Positions 16,848 through 27,352 of a DNA stretch of 64,000 bases are shown piece by piece. The stretch spans positions 26,086 to 90,085 of the forward strand of contig NZ_VILB01000014.1 in assembly GCF_009712035.1 (NCBI RefSeq), written 5' to 3'. The translations under genes and the position numbers were made by a program. Under the pieces are notes generated by a model, which was not told the origin of the DNA, did no database searches, and worked only from the letters and a program-made list of their open reading frames with translations. The DNA comes from Anabaena sp. UHCC 0187 (GTDB lineage: Bacteria > Cyanobacteriota > Cyanobacteriia > Cyanobacteriales > Nostocaceae). Every line of letters starts with the position of its first letter. Position 1 is the first letter of the stretch.

Positions 16848-18959
16848 CTAAATAACCTGAAAACTAAAGTTCAAACTTGCCCAATTATTAACATCCAAAA
16901 TATAGGCATCATTAGCAGTAATATTAATATCAGTTTTGACTTTACTAGCGTTATGTAAGTCTTGTAATAAGGCTTGGCTAACTTCTAAAGGGTTAATTAG
17001 GGGACTAATAGCTTGTTGATCTGTGGTAGGTTTAGCAATAGCCAATGCAGTGAGAGTTTCTTTAAACGGTGCTGTACTCAGAATTATTTGGTGTTCACAA
17101 AAAGTAGAACGAGTAGGAACTAACCAACCAGGTATAGGTTGATTATTTGGAATTTTCAGGCTTTTTCCTGGAGGAATTAGAATTTCTCTTAATTGAGGTT
17201 TGCTGGGAATATCTGTTGCGGGAAAAACTTCCCAAGGATAAAAAGCAAAGGCACTTTGGTTATTATTTAAAGCCACTAACATTAAATATATAGGGCGATC
17301 GCTCAAATTTTCAATTCCATATTGCAACCGACTACCCACCGCAACTTTAGGAATAGTTGTTCCTGGATTGCTAGGTATTTGATAGGTATTATCTATGCTA
17401 GTATTTCCCAAGGTGTCCCTAATCATAACGACACGGGGTACAATATTGTTGACAGTTTCTAAGGTCACTCTAACTGGTAAAAGTGAAGTACCCTCATTTT
17501 CTGTAAGTTGCCATAACTTTGATGCTAACAGCGTAGAAAATTTTGGTGTTAATCTCTGCACTGCTACCTTTACCGCTTCCCCAACTTCCCCCACTGTATT
17601 AATAATTAGTTCACCACCAAGGGAAAAAAGACCATAACGGCTGGGTATTTGGGCAACTTTACCAAATACATAATCAGCACTTTCTTCCGTAGTAATAATA
17701 TTAGCAATACGACTAATAGCTGAAAAAGCACTGGTAGCATCTACCCGTTCTATTCTTTCTAAACCCTGATCTAAAGCCACGTTAACATGAAGATTTCGGG
17801 GTAATACGCGGATAGCTTCTTTAACTATTTGTCCGACTTGGGGTAACTTGATAATTTCTTTATTCGTAAATTGGGCTTTAGCTATTAACCCACTCCGTGA
17901 TTTGACAATTAACTCTTCTCCCGTATCCAGACTTAAGCGAGAATTTACGCCATAATTTTCGAGAACTTGCGGAGGTAATCCTCCTAACCATAACTTGAAT
18001 GTTTTGCTATCATCTTCAATTGCTTTGACTATCCCCACAGCCCTGAAATTATCAATGGGGAAATAATCAACAATTAACGAATTTTGAGGATTTTTTTGCT
18101 CACTTAATAGACTGAGTTGTTGTTTTCCACCCAGCTTATACATAGAACTACCCACATGAGAGAGGAGAATTTGGATTGTTTTAGCTGGGGTAGTTTCCCA
18201 TAAATATTGAGTTAAAGCGTAGGTAAATAATCCTGCACTCCAATTAGAAAAAAGTAATTCTCCTGCTTGCTGATTTGGTTCTGAGGTAGCGTTAAGAATC
18301 AGGGGATTATTAATAGGTGATATTTTGGTTTTCAGTTGCTGAATTAACTCTAATTCTTCTATTTGTAAAGTTGCTAATGATAATTCTGGACGGGTGCGAA
18401 TTCGCAAACCGCTGGGTTTTAATTCCCTAGAATGATAGTAACTAGTATCTAATACCGCTGTGACTCGATTCGTAGGGAGCGATCGCAATAACAGTAACAG
18501 GGTTTCTTCTAATAAATAGGCTTCAGATTCTTTTCCTTCATCAACAGGAACTATGGCATTTTGGAATATTCCCGTTCCCAAATTCACGCGAGTCCCATAG
18601 CCGGAAAAATGGAAAATTACCACATCTCCAGGTTTAGCTTGCTTACCCAAGTGATCTAAAAAAGCATTTTCAATAAATTTTTTGCTGGCTTGTTCTTCAG
18701 TTAAAGTCAGAATATCTGAGGCTGCAAAACCAAAGCGATTAATCAACAGTTCTGTTTGCAATTCCACATCAGTGACACAACCCCCAAGGGCGGAACTTTG
18801 TGGATATTGATTAATACCTATCAATAATGCCAACTTACGCGAGTTAGATTGTGCTAAAGCTTGGTAATAGGGATTTCCCAAACTCAACCACTCAGTCTCA
18901 GCTAACCCCAATGCCGCTAATAAGCCGCTAATTTGCTGTAAAAACCTACGCCGTTTCAT
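16848..18959 (-). CDS. Caspase-fold (orthocaspase-like) protein with Tyr/Ser in place of the His/Cys dyad
   Basis: Exported 703-residue protein. A twin-arginine signal (KRRRFLQQISGL) opens the sequence. A peptidase C14 p20-like domain spans about 41-290 (KLALLIGINQYPQ at 42; GCVTDVE near 60). The catalytic His motif HFSGHG is HFSGYG here (Tyr121). The Cys motif DxC is DTS (Ser173). Both catalytic residues are thus replaced, as in the Tyr/Ser class of cyanobacterial orthocaspases, and proteolysis is not expected by the normal mechanism. The C-terminal 400 residues hold a DUF4384-like beta-rich region. Possible roles are binding or regulating active caspases. Monocistronic. Confidence 0.87.
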   Translation of the reverse strand: MKRRRFLQQISGLLAALGLAETEWLSLGNPYYQALAQSNSRKLALLIGINQYPQSSALGGCVTDVELQTELLINRFGFAASDILTLTEEQASKKFIENAFLDHLGKQAKPGDVVIFHFSGYGTRVNLGTGIFQNAIVPVDEGKESEAYLLEETLLLLLRSLPTNRVTAVLDTSYYHSRELKPSGLRIRTRPELSLATLQIEELELIQQLKTKISPINNPLILNATSEPNQQAGELLFSNWSAGLFTYALTQYLWETTPAKTIQILLSHVGSSMYKLGGKQQLSLLSEQKNPQNSLIVDYFPIDNFRAVGIVKAIEDDSKTFKLWLGGLPPQVLENYGVNSRLSLDTGEELIVKSRSGLIAKAQFTNKEIIKLPQVGQIVKEAIRVLPRNLHVNVALDQGLERIERVDATSAFSAISRIANIITTEESADYVFGKVAQIPSRYGLFSLGGELIINTVGEVGEAVKVAVQRLTPKFSTLLASKLWQLTENEGTSLLPVRVTLETVNNIVPRVVMIRDTLGNTSIDNTYQIPSNPGTTIPKVAVGSRLQYGIENLSDRPIYLMLVALNNNQSAFAFYPWEVFPATDIPSKPQLREILIPPGKSLKIPNNQPIPGWLVPTRSTFCEHQIILSTAPFKETLTALAIAKPTTDQQAISPLINPLEVSQALLQDLHNASKVKTDINITANDAYILDVNNWASLNFSFQVI

Positions 18960-19036
18960 AATTAACAGTCAGACTCTAGCCCAATAGCTAATAGCTTAAA
19001 GGCTAAAGTCTATAGAGTAAAGTTTCTAATCTTAAC

Positions 19037-20218
19037 CTAAACTAATACAGGTGCAATTTGCATAGCCCGGGTTAACTCAGCCGCAACTTCTGGACGAGAA
19101 AATTCTGGTGGTGGTAATTCACCCCGACGTAACATTTCCCGCACCTTGGTTCCCGACAGGTGAACCCGTTCCTCTGGTTTGCTAGGACTGGTTTTAGTTG
19201 TAGCCATTTGTTTGGTGCGCTTGCAGTAAAAAGCGTGTTCAAACTTCATTGGCACAATCCCCAACTCTTCAGGGGCGAATTCATCAAAGATATATTGAGC
19301 GTCATACGTGCCGTAGTAGTCACCTACACCAGCATGATCACGTCCCACAATAAAATGTGTGCAGCCGTAATTTTTCCGCACTAGAGCATGGAAAATTGCT
19401 TCCCTAGGCCCAGCATAGCGCATGGCTGCTGGATTAATTGCCAAAATTACTCTATCTACAGGGTAATAATGTTCTAGTAAAATTTCATAACAACGCATCC
19501 GCACATCAGCGGCGATGTCATCTTCTTTAGTTGCCCCTACCAGTGGGTGCAAAAATAGACCATCAACAGTTTCTAAAGCGCACTTTTGAATATATTCATG
19601 GGCGCGGTGGATAGGATTGCGAGTTTGGAAACCCACAATTGTTTTCCAGCCTTTTTCTCGGAACATTTCCCGTGAAGCCGCCGGATCAATTTGGTAGCTG
19701 GGAAAATGGGGATGAGAGTCCCGTTGTAATAACCAAATATCACCAGCTAAGTTGATAGAACCTTGGTTATAAACTACCTGCACCCCAGGGTGTTTAGCAT
19801 CATCAGTGCGATAAACATTGATGGCTTCCTGTTGTTTGTCGTAGGTATACTTTTCTGTTAGTTCCAATACCCCAATAAACTCGCCTCTGGGGTTATCCAG
19901 ACGCACTAAACCGCCTTTTTGTAGAGGGGTTGCTACTTCTTCGGTTACAGACAGTGTAATGGGAATTGACCAGACAATACCGTTAGCTAACCGCATTTCT
20001 GTGACGACTCGGTTATAGTCCGCTTGGTTCATGAAACCAGTCAACGGACTAAAACCACCAATGGCAATCATTTCTAAGTCAGAAACTGCTCGTTCATCAA
20101 GTTCTACACGCGGTAAAAAGTCAGCTTTGGAGAGAAATATTTCTCTTTGTGCTGGAGAAGCAACCCGGTTAATTAACTCTCCACCGTGGGGGGCAATGGC
20201 ATCTGGATGATAACTCAA
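19037..20218 (-). CDS. sat: Sulfate adenylyltransferase (ATP sulfurylase)
   Basis: Activates sulfate with ATP to adenosine phosphosulfate, the first step of sulfate assimilation. The 393-residue monofunctional enzyme has the catalytic [12 protein letters not shown] motif (HxxH) near residue 199, the [12 protein letters not shown] loop, and a C-terminal [13 protein letters not shown] motif. There is no APS-kinase domain. It is separated by 264 bases from the divergent Panacea gene and lies 77 bases before the caspase-like gene on the same strand. Co-transcription with that gene is possible but has no functional logic. Confidence 0.96.
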   Translation of the reverse strand: MSYHPDAIAPHGGELINRVASPAQREIFLSKADFLPRVELDERAVSDLEMIAIGGFSPLTGFMNQADYNRVVTEMRLANGIVWSIPITLSVTEEVATPLQKGGLVRLDNPRGEFIGVLELTEKYTYDKQQEAINVYRTDDAKHPGVQVVYNQGSINLAGDIWLLQRDSHPHFPSYQIDPAASREMFREKGWKTIVGFQTRNPIHRAHEYIQKCALETVDGLFLHPLVGATKEDDIAADVRMRCYEILLEHYYPVDRVILAINPAAMRYAGPREAIFHALVRKNYGCTHFIVGRDHAGVGDYYGTYDAQYIFDEFAPEELGIVPMKFEHAFYCKRTKQMATTKTSPSKPEERVHLSGTKVREMLRRGELPPPEFSRPEVAAELTRAMQIAPVLV

Positions 20219-20482
20219 CGTAATTTTTCCCTAATTGTTGCAAACTATGTACTAAGTTACCAAATTATTGGTACACATTGTTAAATTTCTGTGAACTTTT
20301 TTCCTTTGCCGGTCGGGAAGGGTGAGATTGGTATGATTGAGAAGATTTTAGAATTTTAGAGTAGAATATTAGTACGTAGATACTAAAATTACCAAGTATT
20401 TCTTATTGAGTAATAAAAAGTGATTTTTTATACTATTTGCCAGAATTGATATTTGTTGATATTGAGAGATGGGAGAAAAATT

Positions 20483-20932
20483 ATGCTAAGTAGTCATGAT
20501 ATTGCTAAATATTTTCTAGCTCAAACAGACGAAGATGCCGGAGATTTAATTTCTAATCTTAAACTGCAAAAATTACTTTACTACGCTCAGGGTTTTAACT
20601 TGGCACTGTATGATGAGCCTCTGTTTCCTGAATCTATTGAGGCATGGACACATGGACCTGTAGTGCCTGAAGTTTATCATGAATATAAAGACTTTGGTTC
20701 TAATGCGATTCCTATTCCTAATAATGTTGATTTCTCAAAATATGATCAGCAAACTCGTGAACTACTAGATGAAGTTTATTCTGTGTATGGTCAGTTTTCT
20801 GCATGGAAATTATTAAGTTTAATTCATGAGGAAGAACCTTGGAAAGATGCACGTCAAGATAATCTAATTATCAGTCATCAAGCTCTCAAAAAACACTTTA
20901 ATACTCAGCTTGTAAATGCAAATGAGTATTAA
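20483..20932 (+). CDS. Panacea-domain (DUF4065/SocA-like) putative antitoxin
   Basis: Protein of 149 residues matching the Panacea domain, which neutralises many unrelated toxins in two-gene systems and appears in SocA and GepA. Signature segments are LKLQKLLYYAQGFNLAL, ESIEAWTHGPVVPEVYHEYK and the C-terminal SAWKLLSLIHEEEPWKDAR. ATG 20483 is supported by GGGAG with a 7-base spacer; the frame extends upstream to TTG 20453 but homologues start near SSHDIAKYFL. The stop overlaps the start of the next gene by 17 bases, a tight operon typical of toxin-antitoxin pairs. Confidence 0.88.
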   Translation: MLSSHDIAKYFLAQTDEDAGDLISNLKLQKLLYYAQGFNLALYDEPLFPESIEAWTHGPVVPEVYHEYKDFGSNAIPIPNNVDFSKYDQQTRELLDEVYSVYGQFSAWKLLSLIHEEEPWKDARQDNLIISHQALKKHFNTQLVNANEY

Positions 20933-21344
20933 AAAAAGATTTAAACCACCGCAAAAAGAACAAGGAAACAAACTAGCTGCTCCATTTGACAAACGGGAAA
21001 TTCCCCCAGAACAACAAACTCCGACATTTTCTCTACGTTATCTAGAAGGTGAATATTGCATCACAAAATGTGAAAAAGATGATCAAGCTGCATTTTCATT
21101 AAAACTGTATAGATTAAGTAAATTAACTTGGAGTCAAATACAGTCACAAGATAGACATAAACTTGGTTATGAGAAAATTTATAGAGATGCTATAAAAGCA
21201 CCAATTCCTAATTTTATTACAGAAGATGTAAATTTTATTGCTTTTCGATTCTCTGGTATGAAACCAATGGTTGGCTATAGAGATGGAACTATATTTTATG
21301 TTATTTGGCTCGATAGGAATTTTACTCTTTACGACCATAGTTAA
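20916..21344 (+). CDS. Putative toxin partner of the Panacea protein
   Basis: I do not recognise a family with confidence. The 142-residue protein (140 from ATG 20922) has a polar, Pro/Lys-rich N-terminus of about 35 residues. A compact C-terminal domain follows, whose last strands (NFIAFRFSGMKPMVGYRDG, then TIFYVIWLDRNFTLYDHS) superficially recall the terminal beta-sheet of small RNase toxins. It overlaps the Panacea gene by 17 bases, and its order (antitoxin first) suits a toxin-antitoxin pair. That it is a toxin is inferred from this context alone. Confidence 0.6.
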   Translation: MQMSIKKRFKPPQKEQGNKLAAPFDKREIPPEQQTPTFSLRYLEGEYCITKCEKDDQAAFSLKLYRLSKLTWSQIQSQDRHKLGYEKIYRDAIKAPIPNFITEDVNFIAFRFSGMKPMVGYRDGTIFYVIWLDRNFTLYDHS

Positions 21345-21427
21345 TTTATGATTTTTACCTGTCACTTGCTTGTTAGAAAGGGCGGATTTAAAAATCCACC
21401 CCTAATAACTAAACTTCTAAATGCTGA

Positions 21428-24400
21428 TTAAGCAAAAACAAACTGGTTAGTGTTAGTTAAGTTCACACTGCTGGCTTGAATACCAGTCAAAATCGCTACG
21501 GCTTTATTATCAAAGATAACCTCTGTATTACCACCAACTTGTTTTAAGTTGAAGTTGGATGCAGTAGAACCCAGAACATAAATCTTATCAATGCCAATTT
21601 GGAAATCAAGGATGGTATTAGCAGCTTTTGGCGCTTCAACGTTAAAGATTCTGAATTCATCAGCACCAGCGCCACCGGCAATCAAGTTACCGCCACCAAG
21701 TCCAACGTAGAATTTATCGTTACCATCACCACCTAAAGCGCGGTCATTGCTACCTAACCAGAAAATATCATTACCAACACCACCAGATATACGGTTGCCA
21801 CCTTTGCTATCTCTAGCCTCAAAAGTGTCATTACCATCACTACCAAAAATGCTATCGCCTTTATTCACAAAGATTGTATCTTCACCGCTACCTGCATCAA
21901 TAATGTTGTCGCCAGCATCAGAGAATGCGGATACGCTAGTGATCTCTACAGTGTCATTTCCTGCACCTGTAAAGAGGATATCTTGTTTACCATCAAAGCT
22001 TTGACCTCTAACGGCTAAGATATCGTCATTGCCTGGTGTACCGACGCTGACCAATGTAGAAACACTGGGTATTATTTTCAGAGCAGCTAAAATTGGATCA
22101 TGATCACTAGCTCTTTGGGCGTTATCTACAAACTCACTATTAATATGAACAATATCTACCTGGGTAGAACTGCTCAAATTATTGCTCACCAAAATATGAT
22201 CGAGGGATTGGGAATTACCATCGAAAATGTAGGTATAACGTTCGTTTTCTGGCAGGGCATTAGAAAGATTGGTGAGGTTGCCACCTGCAAGAATGTTCAA
22301 GGGAGAAATAAACTCAAATTCATTTAAATCACCCACAACAACCACATTAGGATAGAGTTTTGTGGCAAAAACAGAATCCACAAAACCTTTCACTGCCTCA
22401 GCTTGGGCGCGACGCTGATCTAAAGAGCCGTTAATGCTGTTATTTTCTTGTCCGTTGCCACCAGATTCACCACCAACAGAAGGTTGATTAACTCCAAAGA
22501 GGGGTCTACTACCGCCTTTAGAGGAGAAGTGATTATTTACCACTGTCACCTCTTCACCGTTGAAAGTAAAGTTTGCAATTAGGGGTAGTCGGCTATCAGT
22601 GAAGGCTGTAAAGGAAGAAGAAGGAACGGTTTTGACAGAGCCTTCTACTAAATCCACCCGGCTGTCATTATATAAGAATGCTGTGCGGATGTTTGCACCT
22701 GGTTCTCCGCCATTGGTGTTGTTGGTAATGAAAGTATTGTCAATGAATTTGTAAGTTGGTCCACCTGCGGCAATGATCGCATTAATAAGGGTTTGTAAGG
22801 TGACGCTGGCACTGACAACACCATTATTGGTACTACCGCTATTGTCTTGAATCTCCTGTAAACCGATGATATCAGGAGTTTTGAGATTATTGACAATTTG
22901 CTGGGCGATCGCTGCAAACCGACCATTGGCAATATCTGTATCAGCATCAGCATCAGCATCATTAGGATCAAGGTTGAGGACGTTATAAGTAGCAATCGTC
23001 AAAGTATCACCACCCTTATTCAGAGTCGTGACTTCCGGTTGCAAAGTGGAAGGCTGAATATTGCTGACAAAAGCTTGAGTGGGAATGATTTCAAAGTTAC
23101 CGAAGTTATAGCCAACTACTCCCGTCACATCCCCCAACTTAGCCCCAACATTGACATTGGGGAAAGCAAAATCAAACACCCCGTTGTCGGCATCAATTTG
23201 AATGCGTTCGGGATTGAAGTCATTGGGTGAGATATTGATTGTGCCACGCTGACTTAAACCCGTTGCTCCGGCTCCATTATCTACAACAGTGTAAATTTCC
23301 CCAAAACTATTAGTAGGACTAACTGCAACTAAGTTTTTAGCAGTAACGCGCATTCCTTCCAGAGATTCAAAGAAATCAATCCCGTCAGTGGTGGGATCAA
23401 AGGATGCCAGTCCGTCGTTGTCAATTACCTGTGTAGGTGGAATCCGTCCACCGGCACCGATGATAGTGGCAGCAGGTAGAGGGTTATTACTGGAAAGGAT
23501 GGTAATGGTAGGATTGCCACCAATTTGAGTAGTTGATAGGTTGCCTGTGCTGACACCACCAGGGGTAAATTCGCTGACTGTCCCTGTAACAGTTATGGAG
23601 TCACCAACTTTAACCGTAGGTGCGCTACTGGTGAACACAAAGATAGCTTCAGATGTAGCGATGTTGGTGTCGGGGTTGGGATCTTGGAGATAAAACCCGT
23701 TGGAATCTACAGCAGTGATAATACCGGGAACCGCCGTCACAACTTTACCGACAAAAGGCGAAGTGTGACTTGTACCTTGAATGTCGCTAATGCGAGTCGG
23801 TGCATTGACTTCAAAAATGGCAGTAGTTTTGCTGATTTCGTTAGCAACAACTAACAAAGGTTTGCTGTTGGGGCTGTCGTTGGCGGAAATAAAGGTTAAT
23901 CCTTCGGGTCCGGAATCAGTTAAACCTGAAGTAGCACTAAGGCTGAAATCGCGGGTATTGACATATTGGACAAATTGGGGTGTGTGGGGATTGGTGACTT
24001 CATAAACCATCACACCGCCTACACGCTCTAAACCAATGAAGGCATAGGTGCGATCTTTAATCACCCCAATGACCACACCTTCTGGTTCTGGGCCTTTGTT
24101 ATCGCTGCGATTATCAAAGTTGTTACTATCGTTGTTGGAATTGTAGTTTCCAGGTAAAGCCGCAGCCGTAATTCGCTCGAAATCTGCGCCGCTATCGTAA
24201 ACTTGTTTACCTGTGCTATCCCAAATGCTGAAGGAACGACCACCAAACACAAAGATTTGATCGATATCTCCATCCCCATCAGTATCACCGAGGGTGTTGG
24301 TTACGGTCAAACGACCCAAATTTTGAGGAAGTTTGAGGGTAGCTGCATCTGGAAAAACTGTCGGGTCGAGATTGAGGGCAGCAACGCTAGTTTCTTCACT

Positions 24401-27352
24401 AAATCCTGCATAATCACGGGTATCACCTTCATTGGCGGTAATATAGTAGGTTTGACCGTTAACTGTGTAGGAAGCAATACTATCAGGCTGGTATAAACCA
24501 AAAATAGGCCAGTTTTGAAGATTGATTTTGCCGCCACCCCCAGAAGTTCCATTTACATCACGATCACTTGCATCAAAGGCATTAGAATTGGTTGTAATCA
24601 GTCCTAAAACCACTGGTTCGGGATTAGGGTCTGGAGTAAAAGTTCCTGTGGCAGGATTAATCGTAATCCCTGCTACTTGGAAGTCATTATCGTTAATTAC
24701 GGCGATTGTATTGGCATCTATAAATGCCAGCCCTTCCACTTTTTCTACTGTGTTATAACCGGCTTGGGCTAAGTCTACGTGGAGAACTTTACCAATCAGA
24801 TTAATTCCTTGAGTGGCTAGTTCAGCAGGGGTCATTTGGTCAATGGTTTTGAGGACACCACTACCTAAATCAATGGGTGCATCTTTGCCGATAATGTTGG
24901 TGGCATTGGCTAAGTTAAAGCGGTAAACCTTTTTCTCAATGTTGCTGAGGGGATCGCTGTCAATCGCATCATCATCCCGTTCAACTAACAAAAACTGGCC
25001 ATTACCGATATAGACTGCATCACCGATTTTATCGGGGCGGGTATTATTGACTGTTCCCAAATTGCCATTGTCTAGGCGGTAGAGGTACTCACCGGTTACA
25101 GTTTTTGTCCCTAGATCAAATTCAATAATCCGAACATTGTTGAGATTATTCAAATTGGCATTACTGAGGGTTTCGGGGTTGCGAATAGGACTTTGAACAA
25201 AGGCATAAAGCTTGTTGGTGTCTGTATTCAGTGCCACCGCTTCAAAGCCCCGGTTTTGGCGACGCTGGGCAATGATTCCCGGTAATACTTCTGTGCCAAA
25301 AGTGCCAACGGCTTGACCTGCTGCGGCTGCTGTGCCTTGGGGAACAAACCGCTCGATTAATTTACCATCGCTACCGAACTGATAAATCGCTGGACGATAC
25401 TCATCTACCATCCAGAAAGTTTTGTCTGTGGGGTTGACCACAATTCCTTCTAAGTCAGCACCAAAGGTATCTCTCGGTGTGATGACGTTGCCATTGAGAT
25501 CCACAGGGATTTCATCATTATAAGCTGTATTACCGTTACCACCGACAATGCTGGTATTAGGTAATCCTGTGATAGGTGTACCATCGGCTCGTTTAATGGT
25601 GATTCGCTCGGTAATTGCGATTGCACCTGTGGTACGGTTTAACTCGAAACGGACAATTTCGGGAATGAAGTCTGGTAAAAGGAAAGGACGATTGCTACCA
25701 GTGGGTTCACCATTGGGTCCACGATCTGTGTGAGCAACAAATTTGAGATTACCATTTGCTGCTTTTCCTTCATAAAACAGACCGGAAAAGCCACCCAAGA
25801 AAAGTTCTTGTCCTGCTGGAGTCGTGCCAATGGAGGGTAGGTTGTTAAAGGTGAAGGTTTCTAATTTGGTCGTGTTGACGCTGTTATAATCTTTGACACC
25901 TAAAGGCAAAATTGACTCTACCGTCGCTGTAGCAATGTCTACGACGGCGATGGCATTGTTTTCTTGCAACGTTACCCAAGCTTTAGTCCCATCACCTGAG
26001 AAGGCAATATATTCTGGTTCAACATCTTGAGCAACTGATGAACCAGGGCCAAAGATTCTCACTCCTGACGCTTTGAGGGCATCAATTTGGCTATTGAATG
26101 AAGTGAAGGATGCTTCTTGGACGGTAGGAGTCGCAACACCACCACCTAGGTTAATGATGCTGACTGAACCGACAGGATCGGTAGTATAAGCATTGTTAGG
26201 TTGACCTTCATTAGCGGTTAAAACCTTTGTGCCATCGGGGGTAAAGGTGAGCATATCGGGTAAGAAGCCCACATTCACTTTACTAATAAAAGCACCTGTG
26301 GCCGCATTGAAAAACTGAACTTCCCCTGCATTGTCATTAGCAGTAGTTTGATTGGTAATAGCGATCGCTACAGCTACGATTCCAGCGCTCACAGTTCCTA
26401 CTTTACCGACGGCCACACTATTGGGAATTAGGGTAAAACCACCCGCAGTTGCCCCATCAGGATCACCAGTGGTATTAAATGCCAAATCACCGATTTTGCT
26501 AGGACTAGCTGGGTTAGAGAGATTGAGGATTTCGACTACGGAACCGGCAACCACAAATAGGCGATCGCTAATGGGATCAAAAGCAGGAATTTCACTACCA
26601 TTGCTACTAGTGAAACCACCGATTTTAGTTAAAACACTAGCACCATTGTTGGTAATAGCGATATTTTGGGTTGTGGTTGTGCCAAGGGTAATACCAGCAT
26701 TGGATACCGCACCTAATGTAAATGCTGTACTACTAAATGGCACATCTGGGGCTGTGTTATCAATACTCTGATCACCTGTCCCATCTTGAGCAATCCAATT
26801 GGTAGGATTATTAATAATTGGCAAATAGGCCGCGAAGTTAGCCTGTCCGCTACGAGTGCCATTAAAAGCTGCTACATCTGCATCATCATCTAGAGTAGAT
26901 AAATCCAGCGCATTTAGTCCAGCCGTTAAGCCTGTATTGGTTAATAATCCATTAGTAACATTAAATCCACCACTAGCGATCGCTGTAATAAAAGTGGGTG
27001 AAGCTGCACTTCCTTGATAGGCATAGATCACTTCATCTCCTGCACCAATCCCGCGATTTGTACCCCGTGATGGTGATAACAAGGAAGCATCTACGACTGT
27101 TCCCGTGCTGGCTGTGATTGTTCCATTACCAATGTTGTCCATGCGGACAATTGTTCCTGCGGTGACTAAAGATGAGGTTGTCCAACTGAAAGCACCTTCA
27201 TTTGTATCAACCCAAGCCGTACCATTCCACTCGTTATCTTCAAAAATAATGACTTCTCCGGGATTAATGTTAACTAATGCCACAAAAGCAATGTTGTCAT
27301 TACCATCTGCATTAAACCCAACAAATGCGATATTTCCTGCTGTTAGTGCCAT
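21428..27352 (-). CDS. Giant secreted phytase-like/nuclease protein with calcium-binding C-terminus
   Basis: Protein of 1974 residues without a cleavable signal peptide; the RTX-like C-terminus suggests type I secretion. Domains in order: a lamin-tail-like N-terminal domain (1-215); a choice-of-anchor-I type beta-propeller (about 240-490 and 1000-1180); an esterase-like phytase domain embedded in it (about 494-960); an OB-fold segment (about 1190-1440); an endonuclease/exonuclease/phosphatase domain (about 1449-1750, with TYNVLNLDPND, IIGLQEIQD, VVVGDLNEFE and SDHDPILAAL). Glycine/Asp-rich GGxGND-type calcium repeats fill 1770-1974. Likely role: extracellular release of phosphate from organic esters and DNA. 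The upstream CTTAACCT at 27431-27438 (read on the minus strand) could be part of a Pho box. Confidence 0.85.
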   Translation of the reverse strand: MALTAGNIAFVGFNADGNDNIAFVALVNINPGEVIIFEDNEWNGTAWVDTNEGAFSWTTSSLVTAGTIVRMDNIGNGTITASTGTVVDASLLSPSRGTNRGIGAGDEVIYAYQGSAASPTFITAIASGGFNVTNGLLTNTGLTAGLNALDLSTLDDDADVAAFNGTRSGQANFAAYLPIINNPTNWIAQDGTGDQSIDNTAPDVPFSSTAFTLGAVSNAGITLGTTTTQNIAITNNGASVLTKIGGFTSSNGSEIPAFDPISDRLFVVAGSVVEILNLSNPASPSKIGDLAFNTTGDPDGATAGGFTLIPNSVAVGKVGTVSAGIVAVAIAITNQTTANDNAGEVQFFNAATGAFISKVNVGFLPDMLTFTPDGTKVLTANEGQPNNAYTTDPVGSVSIINLGGGVATPTVQEASFTSFNSQIDALKASGVRIFGPGSSVAQDVEPEYIAFSGDGTKAWVTLQENNAIAVVDIATATVESILPLGVKDYNSVNTTKLETFTFNNLPSIGTTPAGQELFLGGFSGLFYEGKAANGNLKFVAHTDRGPNGEPTGSNRPFLLPDFIPEIVRFELNRTTGAIAITERITIKRADGTPITGLPNTSIVGGNGNTAYNDEIPVDLNGNVITPRDTFGADLEGIVVNPTDKTFWMVDEYRPAIYQFGSDGKLIERFVPQGTAAAAGQAVGTFGTEVLPGIIAQRRQNRGFEAVALNTDTNKLYAFVQSPIRNPETLSNANLNNLNNVRIIEFDLGTKTVTGEYLYRLDNGNLGTVNNTRPDKIGDAVYIGNGQFLLVERDDDAIDSDPLSNIEKKVYRFNLANATNIIGKDAPIDLGSGVLKTIDQMTPAELATQGINLIGKVLHVDLAQAGYNTVEKVEGLAFIDANTIAVINDNDFQVAGITINPATGTFTPDPNPEPVVLGLITTNSNAFDASDRDVNGTSGGGGKINLQNWPIFGLYQPDSIASYTVNGQTYYITANEGDTRDYAGFSEETSVAALNLDPTVFPDAATLKLPQNLGRLTVTNTLGDTDGDGDIDQIFVFGGRSFSIWDSTGKQVYDSGADFERITAAALPGNYNSNNDSNNFDNRSDNKGPEPEGVVIGVIKDRTYAFIGLERVGGVMVYEVTNPHTPQFVQYVNTRDFSLSATSGLTDSGPEGLTFISANDSPNSKPLLVVANEISKTTAIFEVNAPTRISDIQGTSHTSPFVGKVVTAVPGIITAVDSNGFYLQDPNPDTNIATSEAIFVFTSSAPTVKVGDSITVTGTVSEFTPGGVSTGNLSTTQIGGNPTITILSSNNPLPAATIIGAGGRIPPTQVIDNDGLASFDPTTDGIDFFESLEGMRVTAKNLVAVSPTNSFGEIYTVVDNGAGATGLSQRGTINISPNDFNPERIQIDADNGVFDFAFPNVNVGAKLGDVTGVVGYNFGNFEIIPTQAFVSNIQPSTLQPEVTTLNKGGDTLTIATYNVLNLDPNDADADADTDIANGRFAAIAQQIVNNLKTPDIIGLQEIQDNSGSTNNGVVSASVTLQTLINAIIAAGGPTYKFIDNTFITNNTNGGEPGANIRTAFLYNDSRVDLVEGSVKTVPSSSFTAFTDSRLPLIANFTFNGEEVTVVNNHFSSKGGSRPLFGVNQPSVGGESGGNGQENNSINGSLDQRRAQAEAVKGFVDSVFATKLYPNVVVVGDLNEFEFISPLNILAGGNLTNLSNALPENERYTYIFDGNSQSLDHILVSNNLSSSTQVDIVHINSEFVDNAQRASDHDPILAALKIIPSVSTLVSVGTPGNDDILAVRGQSFDGKQDILFTGAGNDTVEITSVSAFSDAGDNIIDAGSGEDTIFVNKGDSIFGSDGNDTFEARDSKGGNRISGGVGNDIFWLGSNDRALGGDGNDKFYVGLGGGNLIAGGAGADEFRIFNVEAPKAANTILDFQIGIDKIYVLGSTASNFNLKQVGGNTEVIFDNKAVAILTGIQASSVNLTNTNQFVFA

